Assembly: GCF_028553745.1 (NCBI RefSeq)
Contig: NZ_CP067130.1
Location: 186,001-250,000 of the forward strand
DNA: 64,000 bases
Direction: 5' to 3'
Origin: Paracoccus seriniphilus
GTDB taxonomy: Bacteria; Pseudomonadota; Alphaproteobacteria; Rhodobacterales; Rhodobacteraceae
In this document: piece after piece, positions 56,333-64,000 of the stretch
Position numbering within the stretch: the first letter of the stretch is position 1
Layout: each line of letters starts with the position of its first letter
Program-made: the position numbers and the translations under genes
The notes under the pieces: model-generated
Told to the model about the DNA's origin: nothing
Databases searched by the model: none
What the model saw: the letters and a program-made list of their open reading frames with translations, nothing else

Positions 56333-57502
56333 TCACGATGCAGGCGGTGACGCGACCCATTCCGACCGCTGCGCCAGAAACTCATCGCAAAGATCCAGCT
56401 GAGACTGCGCGACAAACTCGTCGGGCTTATGTGCCTGAGAGATCGAGCCCGGCCCGCAGATCACCGTCGGCACGCCAAGCAATTCGCTGAAACGTCCGCC
56501 CTCGGTGCCGAAAGCCACCTTGGAATGGCCGTTATTGCCGGTCAGCCGCTTTGTCAGGGCCACCACATCAGCATCGGGCGCGGTATCCAGCCCCGGAAAC
56601 TGGGCGAAAACCTCGATCTCGATGCCGGCTTCTGGTGCAATCCGCTGCATCTGCGGCACAAGTTCATCCGCGTAGTCGCGCAATTCCTGCACCAGCGTAT
56701 CGGCGTCTTCGTTGGGCAAGACGCGGAACTCACAGTCAAATACACAGCTGTCCGGCACGATGTTCAGTGCCGTGCCACCTTTGACAACACCCGTATGCGC
56801 AGTGCTGTGGGGGATATCGTAATCAAGATCCTGCCCACCCGCCAAGGCCAGACGGCTGGCAATATCCTGCATCCGGACAATCAGCCGCGCGGCGTAATCG
56901 ACAGCATTCACGCCCTGCGGAGCCAGCGAGGAATGGCATCCCCGTCCAGTGACCGTGACCCGCATCGAGCGTTTGGCCTTGTGCCCGGTCACGACCTTCA
57001 TCAGCGTCGGCTCTCCGACAATGCACATCAACGGGTGGGTTTCCTCGGTCTGCAACATTTCAAGCAGGCCGATCACGCCGACACAGCCGACCTCTTCGTC
57101 ATAGGAAAAGGCCAGATGCACCGGACGCGCCAGATCGCGCGAAACCAGCGCGGGAACAGCGGCAAGGCAGCAGGCAAGAAAGCCTTTCATGTCACAGGAC
57201 CCGCGCCCGTAAAGACGGTCATCGCGGGCGGTCAGCGTGAAAGGATCCGTGCTCCAGTCCTGACCATCAACCGGCACCGTGTCGGTATGACCCGACAGGA
57301 TCACACCCGGTTTGTCGGCAGGGCCGATTGTGGCCCACAGATTGGCCTTCTGCCCCATCGCATCCATCACCAGGCGGCTCTCCACGCCATATGAGGCCAG
57401 ATAGGCACGAACATGTTCGACCAAACCCAGATTCGACTTGTAGCTGGTCGTATCAAAGGCGACCAACTGCGCTAAAATTTCTCGGCTCGACAGGTCCTGC
57501 AT
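56333..57502 (-). CDS. argE: Acetylornithine deacetylase (M20 family)
   Basis: 389 residues from the ATG at 57502. M20 di-zinc peptidase fold: GHTDTVPVDGQDW (first His and Asp), YDEEVGCVG (catalytic Glu and metal Glu) and GTEGGRFSELLGVPTVICGPG near the C-terminus. ArgE removes the acetyl group of N-acetylornithine in arginine synthesis, but a relative acting on another acyl-amino acid is possible because the neighbours were a LysR regulator and an amidohydrolase. It is 8 nt after the LysR fragment. Confidence 0.88.
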   Translation of the reverse strand: MQDLSSREILAQLVAFDTTSYKSNLGLVEHVRAYLASYGVESRLVMDAMGQKANLWATIGPADKPGVILSGHTDTVPVDGQDWSTDPFTLTARDDRLYGRGSCDMKGFLACCLAAVPALVSRDLARPVHLAFSYDEEVGCVGVIGLLEMLQTEETHPLMCIVGEPTLMKVVTGHKAKRSMRVTVTGRGCHSSLAPQGVNAVDYAARLIVRMQDIASRLALAGGQDLDYDIPHSTAHTGVVKGGTALNIVPDSCVFDCEFRVLPNEDADTLVQELRDYADELVPQMQRIAPEAGIEIEVFAQFPGLDTAPDADVVALTKRLTGNNGHSKVAFGTEGGRFSELLGVPTVICGPGSISQAHKPDEFVAQSQLDLCDEFLAQRSEWVASPPAS

Positions 57503-57510
57503 CGAATTTC

Positions 57511-58149
57511 CTATTTTGTATCGGGTGGCAGCGTGGAGGTCGGATAGGCGGTGCGGTCGAAACTGTTCCGCACGGCCTGCATGAAAGCCATCGTCGCAGC
57601 CGATGGGGCGCGACTGGAGGGCAGGACAAAATCGGTGCGATAGCCAAGCATGGGCAAAAAGGGCCGCATGACGATCTCGGGTCCGATCTGATGGATCAGC
57701 GGAAACGGGTTGAGCAATGCCAGACCCAGCCCCTCGCGCACGAATTCGATCACTGAAACATTGGTCGAGCTTTCCAGAACGCGATTGGGCAGGATACCCT
57801 CGCGGGCCAGCAAACGGTCAATTGCCGCGCGACTGGAATGGCGCCGCGACAGCGCGATGAAATCCTCGCCATGCAGGTCTTCAACCCGAATCTCATCGCG
57901 GGATGCAAGCCGATGTTGCCTGTGAAGGACGCAGATTGCCTGTGTTTCCAGCAATGCTTCGGTTCTTATGCCTTCATGGGAAACGCTGCTGTCGGTCATG
58001 CCCAGATCGAAACGACCTTCGGCAATTCCGGTCAGCAGACTGTCGCTGGCCAGCACGTCAAAGCTGATCCGCAGATCGGGATTCAGCTTTCTGAAGCTTG
58101 CGATCCGGCTTGGCAGAAAGCGATGCGCGATGGTCGGCGGCGCGGCCAA
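57511..58149 (-). pseudogene. LysR-family regulator lacking its DNA-binding domain
   Basis: 212 codons code for the effector-binding domain only (RFLPSRIASFRKLNPDLRIS, FDLGMTDSS, FVREGLGLALLNPFPLI). The N-terminal winged helix and linker, about 90 residues, are missing; similarity begins at LAAPPTIAHRF (58149) where the AbgB-like fragment starts on the other strand. The only start would be a TTG. It cannot bind DNA as it stands. Confidence 0.85.
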
Positions 58150-59113
58150 GACCTATATGGTGCGCGACGGTCAGTTCGATGACGTGGATATTGCGATCAC
58201 CTGGCATCCGGCCAGCTTCAATGCCGTGGATGACATGCGCTCGCTGGCCAATACGCGGATCGATTTCACCTTTACCGGCAAGGCCTCTCATGCGGCGGGT
58301 GCGCCCGAACTGGGGCGGTCGGCACTGGATTCGGTCGAGCTGATGAATATCGGCGTCAACTATCTGCGCGAACATATGCCGGATGGGGCACGCGTGCATT
58401 ACGCCTATCTGGATGCCGGTGGTATCGCGCCCAATGTGGTGCAGGCCAAGGCGACCGTGCGCCAGCTGATCCGCAGCCCAGACCTGCAAGGCCTGCAATC
58501 TCTGGTCGAACGCGTGCGCAAGATCGCTGATGGCGCGGCGCTGATGTCGGGAACCGCCGTGACCTCGAAGGTTTTTTCGGCTGTGTCGAATCTGATCGGG
58601 AACCGTCCGCTCTCGCTGGCCATGCAGGCCGAGTTCGATGCGCTTGGCCCGGTGCCCTTTGACGAGCAGGACGCGGAATTCGCCGATCAGATCCGTCAGA
58701 CCCTGGCGCGTGAAGACATTGCCGACACGTTCCAGCGTCTGGCGATGAAGCCCGATTATGACCTGCCGCTGTGCAATTTTATTGCCCCGCTCGACCGGCC
58801 CTTCATGGGTGGGATGGGGTCAACCGATGTCGGAGACGTCAGCTGGGTGGTTCCTACTGTTCAAGCCCGTGTGGCAACCTGTGCCATCGGCACGGCGCTG
58901 CATACCTGGCAGCAAACGGCCCAGGGCATGGCACCCGCTGCGCATAAGGGTATGTTGCACGCAGCCAAGGTGATGGCGGCGACGGCGCGGGCTGCGCTGG
59001 TGGATCCCAATTTGATCGCCTCGGCCAAACAGGCCCTGGCCGAACATCTTGCCGACTATCCCTATAGCTGCCCGATCCCGCCAGAGACGACACCCCCAGT
59101 CGGCGATCTGTAA
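58130..59113 (+). pseudogene. AbgB-like amidohydrolase (M20D), N-terminally truncated
   Basis: About 327 codons from the ATG at 58130 cover the dimerisation domain and the C-terminal catalytic part (MVRDGQFDDVDIAITWHPAS, FTGKASHAAGAPELGRSALD, MGGMGSTDVGDVSWVVPTVQ). Family members such as p-aminobenzoyl-glutamate hydrolase subunit B have about 480 residues; the first about 150, with several zinc ligands, are gone. The cut is at the sequence GGCGGCGCGGCCAAG (58136-58150), shared with the LysR fragment on the other strand. Confidence 0.82.
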
Positions 59114-59232
59114 CTGTCCGGACGGGCTGTTTCCATCGAAGCCACTTTCCGGCGGCCAAACCTCCGGGAAGTGCTCGCCTTCGACAGGACCAAGCTTGCA
59201 ACCGGACGGATCGGGTCGCGCCCCCGTCCGGG

Positions 59233-61485
59233 TCAGTTTTGCGGCGAAATCGAGACGCAGGCCAGAAAATGGTGCAGCGTGCCGGTGTCGATCGGCTTGG
59301 ACATGAGATGCAGACCCAGCCGCGCGCATCTTTCGCGCAGCTGTCGTGATCGGTCCGCCGATATGATCCGCGTGGGGCGCCAGCCAAAGCGACGGCGCAG
59401 AAGAACGACCAGATCCAGCCCGTCGGCACCGTCGTCAAGCTGATGGTCGATCAGCATCAGATCGGGCACGAAATCCAGATCATCAATCAAGGCCATGGCC
59501 TCCTCGGGGCCAGAGGCATCCAGAACCGTGACGCCCCAGCCTTCCAGCAGGGCGACCAAGGCGCGGCGCAATTGGGCGTCATTGTCGACCAGCAAGGCGA
59601 CCAGTCCTTTTTGTTCCAGCGATTGCAAGCCGCGATGGCCGTCTTCGCTGGCGCTTTGGGGACCATGCTGCGAGTGCTGGCTTAGCGGCACCGTCACCGA
59701 GAAAACGCTGCCTTTGTCGGGGACCGAGCGCAGCTCAAGGGCATGTCCCAGACGCGCACAGGCGCGGTCGACGATGGCAAGGCCAAGTCCCATGCCTTCC
59801 GAAGCCGAGGCACGTCGATGCAGGCGGCGGAATTCCTCGAAGATCACCTTCTGATTTTCGGGGCGGATGCCGGGGCCGGTATCCCAGACTTCGATCCGCA
59901 GCTTGTCGCCGCGCGGCCGGACCCCGACAAGGACGCCGCCGGTCTGGCTATAGCGTATCGCGTTCGAGATCAGATTTTGCAGAATGCGCTGCAGATACAG
60001 CGCGTCGCTGCGAACATAGGCGAAACTGGGCCGTATGCGCAGTTTCAGGCCCTTGGACCGTGCGATCGGATGGAAGGATTGCGCCAGAGAGTTCAACAGA
60101 TCGCCAAGCGGCAGATCCGCCAGCTCGACCCCTTGTTCCTCGGTATCCAGCCGCGAAATGTCCAGCAATGCCTCGATGATCTTCTCGACGCTGTTCAGTG
60201 CTTCGGAGGCTTTCTCGACATTGGAGACGCTGTATCTGTCAGCGTCGGGGGCCGACAGATACAGTTTGGCAGCCGAGAGGGGCTGCAACAGATCGTGACT
60301 GGCCGCGGCGACAAAGCGGATCTTCGATGCATTGGACCGTTCGGCGCGTTCAAGCGCGTCGCGCAATTCATCGGTGCGGGCGGCCACGCGGCTTTCCAGC
60401 TCTTCATTCGTGCGGGCCAGACGGCGCAGCGCGTCCCTTTCGGCAGTGACATCGGTCAGCGAGAGAACGAAACCGTCATCGGGCAGGCGTTGGGCAAACC
60501 CGTCCAGAATCAGCGCGTGGTCGCGATGGCTCAGCTCGAACCCGAAAGGGCGGGTTTCATGGGGCGATGGCCCGGTGCCGCCCAGCCAGTGGCGCAGGCG
60601 CATTTCGGCCTGCGCGTCACCTTTGGCGTCGCCACGTGACCCGGTGACACGAAAATTCAGAAGGATCTGATCCAGAAGCCGGTCGGCGCGACTGCCCAGA
60701 TCGAATGTCGTTGCTGGCATATGGCTGAGATGGCGAAACCTGCGATTCCAGCCTGCCAGGGCACCTGCCGCGTCGAAAATCGCCACACCCTGCTGCAGAT
60801 GGTCCAGCGTGGCGCGGATGATGCGACCCTGATTGTCCAGCAGACGCTCGCGCTGTTCGCGCTCAGAGCGCATCAGGTCGGTGACATCGGTCTGCACGAT
60901 GGCGGTGCCCTGATTGGCTGTCCGGTGTTCCGATATCTGCAGCCAGCGGTCGCCTTTCAGCGACAGGTTGAAGATGACATGTTCGGCGCGGTGACGCTGT
61001 GTACGGGTCGTGGCCCAATCGCGGGGGGTGACCCCGGCAGGCAGTTCCAGCATGGCGCTGTGGCTGACAATGCGGATATATTCGTCGAAATGCAGGCCCG
61101 GCTTCAGAAGGTGCCGGACATCGGGCATCTGTGCGCAAAAGCGGGCATTGAACAGCAACAACACATCATCATCGCCGAAAATCGCAAAACCTTCCTGCAC
61201 GGCCTCTATGGCGCTGGTCAGGTCGCGGCGGGCAGACTCGATCTGGCGATTGGCCTGCGACAGCGCGACATTGGATTCGCTGAGCATCTGCAGGGCGCGT
61301 TCCAGTTCCTGCGTGCGCAGCCGGACCTGATCCTCCAGCCGGACGGCGCGCTCGAACTGGGAATAGGCATCGGTCGAGACACCTGACTGGGTTTCGACCC
61401 GGCGCATCAGCACCTGGGTGATCTGCGTCAGGCGCGCGATCTGGACATCGGGGGGAAGGTCGGGATCAACCAGAGTTTCGCTCAT
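59233..61485 (-). CDS. Hybrid histidine kinase with PAS domains and receiver
   Basis: 750 residues, no membrane segment. Order: N-terminal coiled coil (about 40-95), PAS-like domains (about 90-210 and 225-355), a second coiled coil, HisKA with the phospho-histidine in FVAAASHDLLQPLSAAKL (about residue 395), HATPase with NAIRYSQTGG, DTGPGI and GMGLGLAIVDRA (about 505-610), and a C-terminal receiver (about 625-745, acceptor Asp in LMLIDHQLDDG). Cytosolic kinases of this NahK/ErcS-like type accompany FIST proteins. Its ATG overlaps the FIST gene stop by 4 nt (61482-61485). Confidence 0.93.
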   Translation of the reverse strand: MSETLVDPDLPPDVQIARLTQITQVLMRRVETQSGVSTDAYSQFERAVRLEDQVRLRTQELERALQMLSESNVALSQANRQIESARRDLTSAIEAVQEGFAIFGDDDVLLLFNARFCAQMPDVRHLLKPGLHFDEYIRIVSHSAMLELPAGVTPRDWATTRTQRHRAEHVIFNLSLKGDRWLQISEHRTANQGTAIVQTDVTDLMRSEREQRERLLDNQGRIIRATLDHLQQGVAIFDAAGALAGWNRRFRHLSHMPATTFDLGSRADRLLDQILLNFRVTGSRGDAKGDAQAEMRLRHWLGGTGPSPHETRPFGFELSHRDHALILDGFAQRLPDDGFVLSLTDVTAERDALRRLARTNEELESRVAARTDELRDALERAERSNASKIRFVAAASHDLLQPLSAAKLYLSAPDADRYSVSNVEKASEALNSVEKIIEALLDISRLDTEEQGVELADLPLGDLLNSLAQSFHPIARSKGLKLRIRPSFAYVRSDALYLQRILQNLISNAIRYSQTGGVLVGVRPRGDKLRIEVWDTGPGIRPENQKVIFEEFRRLHRRASASEGMGLGLAIVDRACARLGHALELRSVPDKGSVFSVTVPLSQHSQHGPQSASEDGHRGLQSLEQKGLVALLVDNDAQLRRALVALLEGWGVTVLDASGPEEAMALIDDLDFVPDLMLIDHQLDDGADGLDLVVLLRRRFGWRPTRIISADRSRQLRERCARLGLHLMSKPIDTGTLHHFLACVSISPQN

Positions 61486-62639
61486 GACGATTCACCATCG
61501 GGGGGCGGATAGATGGCGATGCCGGTCATCGTAAGATTGACATGCATTGCGCCAAACTGTTCCCCATAGGAAGAAAACCCCAGCACGCCATGTTGCTTCA
61601 AGACCTGCGAGACATCCCTTTCGCGTTGGCTTTGGCGGGCCTGAACGCGACGCAGGATACAATCGCAGGCCAGAATGGCCTGGGGCGGGACCGGATCGGC
61701 CAAGGCTGCCAGATCAGTGGCAAGCGCCGTCACCATGTCGCGCGGAATGGCGCGGGTCAGCACCACACCCTCGTCTATGGCGGAAAAGAAGATCAGATCG
61801 GTGCCGTTCTCGACCCTTTGGATCGAACGGACATGATGGCGCCCGCCAGCCTGCACCACCAGCGGATGGGCGGCAAAGATCATCGGATCGATCTGTTCCA
61901 GCGGCATGCCCAGAATCCGGGCATATTCCGTGGCGGCAGGGGCCGCGTTGATTTCAAAGACCTGTCGGCGGTCGGGATCGGCGCGGGTGACGACCATCTT
62001 TGTGTCTCCGACATCAAGATGATCCATGCTGAACACCCGCACGGGGCAATGGCTGCGCAGAAAGGTCAGCGCGGCAGCATTGCTGAGCACCTGACCGCCA
62101 AATGCCAGATAGGTCGTTCCAAAGTTCTGCCCATCCCCCGCACTGCCCCCGAACAGAGGTACAGGGCCAAGCCCATGGGCGACAATTTCCATCAGGGCAT
62201 CTTCGCGAAAGGACCCGCCATCGATCATCAGATGCGCGAATTCATGCGCCATGTCAGGATGATCATCTGCCAGAGCATTGCGCGTGCCGATCATTGCGGT
62301 GACGATGTCGGGGGGCGAAAGATGGCTCAGATCCTTGATGGGGACCACCCGAGCGGCAAAGTCGCGTTCAGGAAAGCCGACAGCCAGAATATGTCCCTCG
62401 ACATATTCGGCAAGAATCTCTCCGGCGGTTGTGCAGCCCAGCAGCGGTGTGTCGCCCAGTCGCGCGGCAAGCCGGGCCATCAGCGCGGGAAAATCCGCCT
62501 CGGGCGAAGCAAAGACCTGCACCAGCGCCAGATCCGGCCCCAGTTCGGCCACCAGATTTGCAGCGGCGTCCGAGGCATTTGCCAGACAATGTGCATGACG
62601 CAGAATCTGGCGACCCGCGCCAATCTGTGTTCCGATCAT
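61482..62639 (-). CDS. FIST-domain protein (FIST N plus FIST C)
   Basis: 385 residues from the ATG at 62639, which overlaps the response-regulator stop (ATGA). The FIST N domain spans about 20-220 (LALVQVFASPEADFPALMAR, PLLGCTTAGEILAEYVEGH) and FIST C about 225-370 (EFGAMHVN-type end with FSSYGEQFG). FIST domains are proposed sensors of small ligands, perhaps amino acids, paired with signalling proteins. Between a response regulator and a kinase gene in one operon, it is most likely the sensory partner of the kinase. Confidence 0.93.
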   Translation of the reverse strand: MIGTQIGAGRQILRHAHCLANASDAAANLVAELGPDLALVQVFASPEADFPALMARLAARLGDTPLLGCTTAGEILAEYVEGHILAVGFPERDFAARVVPIKDLSHLSPPDIVTAMIGTRNALADDHPDMAHEFAHLMIDGGSFREDALMEIVAHGLGPVPLFGGSAGDGQNFGTTYLAFGGQVLSNAAALTFLRSHCPVRVFSMDHLDVGDTKMVVTRADPDRRQVFEINAAPAATEYARILGMPLEQIDPMIFAAHPLVVQAGGRHHVRSIQRVENGTDLIFFSAIDEGVVLTRAIPRDMVTALATDLAALADPVPPQAILACDCILRRVQARQSQRERDVSQVLKQHGVLGFSSYGEQFGAMHVNLTMTGIAIYPPPDGESS

Positions 62640-63343
62640 CGTGTTTCCAGATTGTCGAACCGCACCGATTGCGCCGCCAGGACCGCTTGGGTGCGGGACT
62701 GGACGCCCAGCTTGCGCATGATGACGGTGACATGGGCCTTTACCGTGGATTCCGTGATCTGGCATTCATGGGCAATCTGCTTGTTCATCATTCCTTCCGA
62801 GATCAGCGCCAGGATACGCGTCTGTTGCGGTGTCAGGGTGCCCAGCTTGTTGCAGGCCTGTGCATGGGTCTGGGCCGGGTTGTCGGGCATGACGAAGCCT
62901 TCCGGAAGATAGGGTTCACCCCGAGCGATGGCGGCCAGCGCGTCCTGGAATACCTGCCTTTTGCTGTGTTTGGGCACATAGCCCGCCGCGCCCATCGCCA
63001 TCGCCGTCTGAATGGTCGAGGGTGAATGCAGCGAGCTGACGATCAGGATTGCCGCAGTCGGAACGGCCTTGCGGATCTGCATAAGCCCGTCCATGCCATC
63101 GGCATCGGGCAGGCTGAGATCCAGAAAAATCACATCCGGGGCCGGCTCGCGCGCCAGTATTGCCAGACAGTTTTCAATCGTATCGGTGGTGCGGACGCTG
63201 CTGATTCCGCCCACGATCTGCAGGATGATCGTCAGCGCGTCGCAGAACAGTGGATGATCCTCGACGATCAGAACAGACTCGACGCGGCGGGGAAGGGCCG
63301 ACATCGGCAGGTCCTGCTTACCGTGGTTTGATGGCTGCGTCAT
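62636..63343 (-). CDS. LuxR/NarL-family response regulator
   Basis: 235 residues. Receiver domain (about 20-140) with LIVEDHPLFCDAL, the phospho-acceptor in VIFLDLSLPDADGMDG (Asp near residue 74) and the switch lysine in AAGYVPKHSKRQ; a LuxR HTH (about 168-228) has LTPQQTRILALISEGMMNKQ and ESTVKAHVTVIMRKL. It would be the output of the kinase two genes downstream. It resembles FlhR-type regulators of formaldehyde/alcohol oxidation in Paracoccus (inference from the neighbourhood). Confidence 0.93.
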   Translation of the reverse strand: MTQPSNHGKQDLPMSALPRRVESVLIVEDHPLFCDALTIILQIVGGISSVRTTDTIENCLAILAREPAPDVIFLDLSLPDADGMDGLMQIRKAVPTAAILIVSSLHSPSTIQTAMAMGAAGYVPKHSKRQVFQDALAAIARGEPYLPEGFVMPDNPAQTHAQACNKLGTLTPQQTRILALISEGMMNKQIAHECQITESTVKAHVTVIMRKLGVQSRTQAVLAAQSVRFDNLETR

Positions 63344-63396
63344 GAAAGGTCCTTGAACTTCTCTTGGCTAGTCTAGGCAGTATTGGCCGCTGCCGT

Positions 63397-63960
63397 CTAT
63401 CCCCGGCGCTCGTCGCAAAGGGTCCCGCTCAGGGGCAGGGGCTGAATGTCCTGCAAGGGCATCCCGAAATCGTGCCATTCATCGGTTCCGCCGGGATACC
63501 ACGCGATATTGGTGAAACCCCGCCCGGCAATATGCTGCACGGCATTCCAGCTCATCCAGCAATCGCTGCGGCAGAAGACGACGATGGGCCGGTCGCGGTC
63601 ACAATGCGCCAGCGCGTTTTCAAGATAGGCGGCGATACGGGCATCCAGTTTGCCGCGTCCGACCTCGGGCAGCCATACGGCGCCGGGAATGGTGTCATGT
63701 TTCGCGGCCAGCACCCATGTTCCGTCCTCGCGCAGCAAATGTTCGGGCGCGGCCATCACGTCAATCAACAGCGCATCGCCGGTCTGCCGGTCCTGTAACT
63801 CTGCCAGTCCGATTGTGCGCCCTCCCGGCACATCGCCGGGCACCGGTGCGCGATATGAGGCCAGCCGCAGGCCCGTATCGGGGTCGTGCAGTGGTTGGGG
63901 CTGGGCCGGTCCGGCCATCAACAGCGCCGTTGCCAGCGAAAGGGAAATGCAAGCGTTCAT
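63397..63960 (-). CDS. PQQ-associated CXXCW-motif rhodanese-like protein
   Basis: 187 residues from the ATG at 63960; a GTG three codons upstream is possible. Signal peptide ends near AGPAQP-QPLH (about residue 22). The rhodanese-like domain holds IVVFCRSDCWMSWNAVQ, with the CxxCW motif that defines the group found with PQQ-dependent alcohol dehydrogenases and their cytochromes. A periplasmic redox or cofactor-assembly role is presumed. It is 53 nt upstream of the response regulator on the same strand, so it is probably the first gene of the set. Confidence 0.88.
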   Translation of the reverse strand: MNACISLSLATALLMAGPAQPQPLHDPDTGLRLASYRAPVPGDVPGGRTIGLAELQDRQTGDALLIDVMAAPEHLLREDGTWVLAAKHDTIPGAVWLPEVGRGKLDARIAAYLENALAHCDRDRPIVVFCRSDCWMSWNAVQHIAGRGFTNIAWYPGGTDEWHDFGMPLQDIQPLPLSGTLCDERRG

Positions 63961-64000
63961 GACAGGCACGGTCCCACATCCTGTGCCCGGTCGGAATTCG

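Overview
The window looks like chromosomal (or chromid) DNA of an alphaproteobacterium of the order Rhodobacterales, most likely Paracoccus or a close relative. Supporting signs are the high-GC coding style with dense ATGA overlaps, a heterotetrameric sarcosine oxidase operon (soxBDAG), a cyoABCD/qox-type quinol oxidase operon ending in its own SURF1 gene, a branched-chain 2-oxoacid dehydrogenase operon, TRAP transport, and a sensor kinase/FIST/response regulator set beside a PQQ-associated CXXCW protein. The assignment rests on gene content read by eye; no search was run. No rRNA, tRNA, CRISPR array, intact insertion sequence or prophage was seen.

Left part (1-16 kb): the tail of an enolase-superfamily gene, soxB-soxD-soxA-soxG, kbl and tdh form one tightly packed operon (sarcosine to glycine plus a C1 unit, and glycine/threonine interconversion), followed by a GATase-like/AraC regulator of the kind that senses betaine-derived compounds. 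A TRAP transporter follows, then a Gfo/Idh/MocA dehydrogenase and a VOC metalloenzyme that share the same 14-bp LacI-type operator in opposite orientation, then an orphan sugar-binding protein with a long, hairpin-rich leader.

Middle (16-33 kb): the quinol oxidase operon with SURF1 runs on the minus strand, with a perfect FNR-type box upstream. A small catabolic set follows (beta-hydroxyacid dehydrogenase, LysR regulator, aldehyde dehydrogenase, isocitrate/isopropylmalate-type dehydrogenase) whose three enzyme promoters share a 26-bp motif. Next is a complete bkd operon: divergent Lrp-type regulator, a small ACT/IlvM-like protein, E1alpha, E1beta, E2, E3.

Right part (32.5-59 kb): intact housekeeping and stress genes (rsuA, a tandem universal stress protein, a CPA2 antiporter, a vWA protein with four near-identical 88-residue repeats, gdhA, zinT, a serine hydrolase, an AAA regulator, argE) are interspersed with broken genes. 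I recognise pieces of an amino-acid ABC transporter, an AraC regulator, a Dps protein, an outer-membrane factor, a spore-coat-U domain, a TonB-dependent haem receptor, hmuS, hmuV, a CobW GTPase, a possible ShlB-type secretion protein, a LysR regulator and an AbgB-like amidohydrolase. Three of these sites have the same form: two genes meet head to head, each without its 5' part. Several others carry a single-base shift. The haem-uptake locus is the clearest case of decay, although hmuT and hmuU are intact.

Right end (59-64 kb): a four-gene minus-strand set encodes a CXXCW rhodanese-like periplasmic protein, a LuxR-type response regulator, a FIST-domain protein and a hybrid histidine kinase. 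It resembles regulatory modules for alcohol/C1 oxidation in methylotrophic Paracoccus and is the best candidate here for an incompletely described signalling system.
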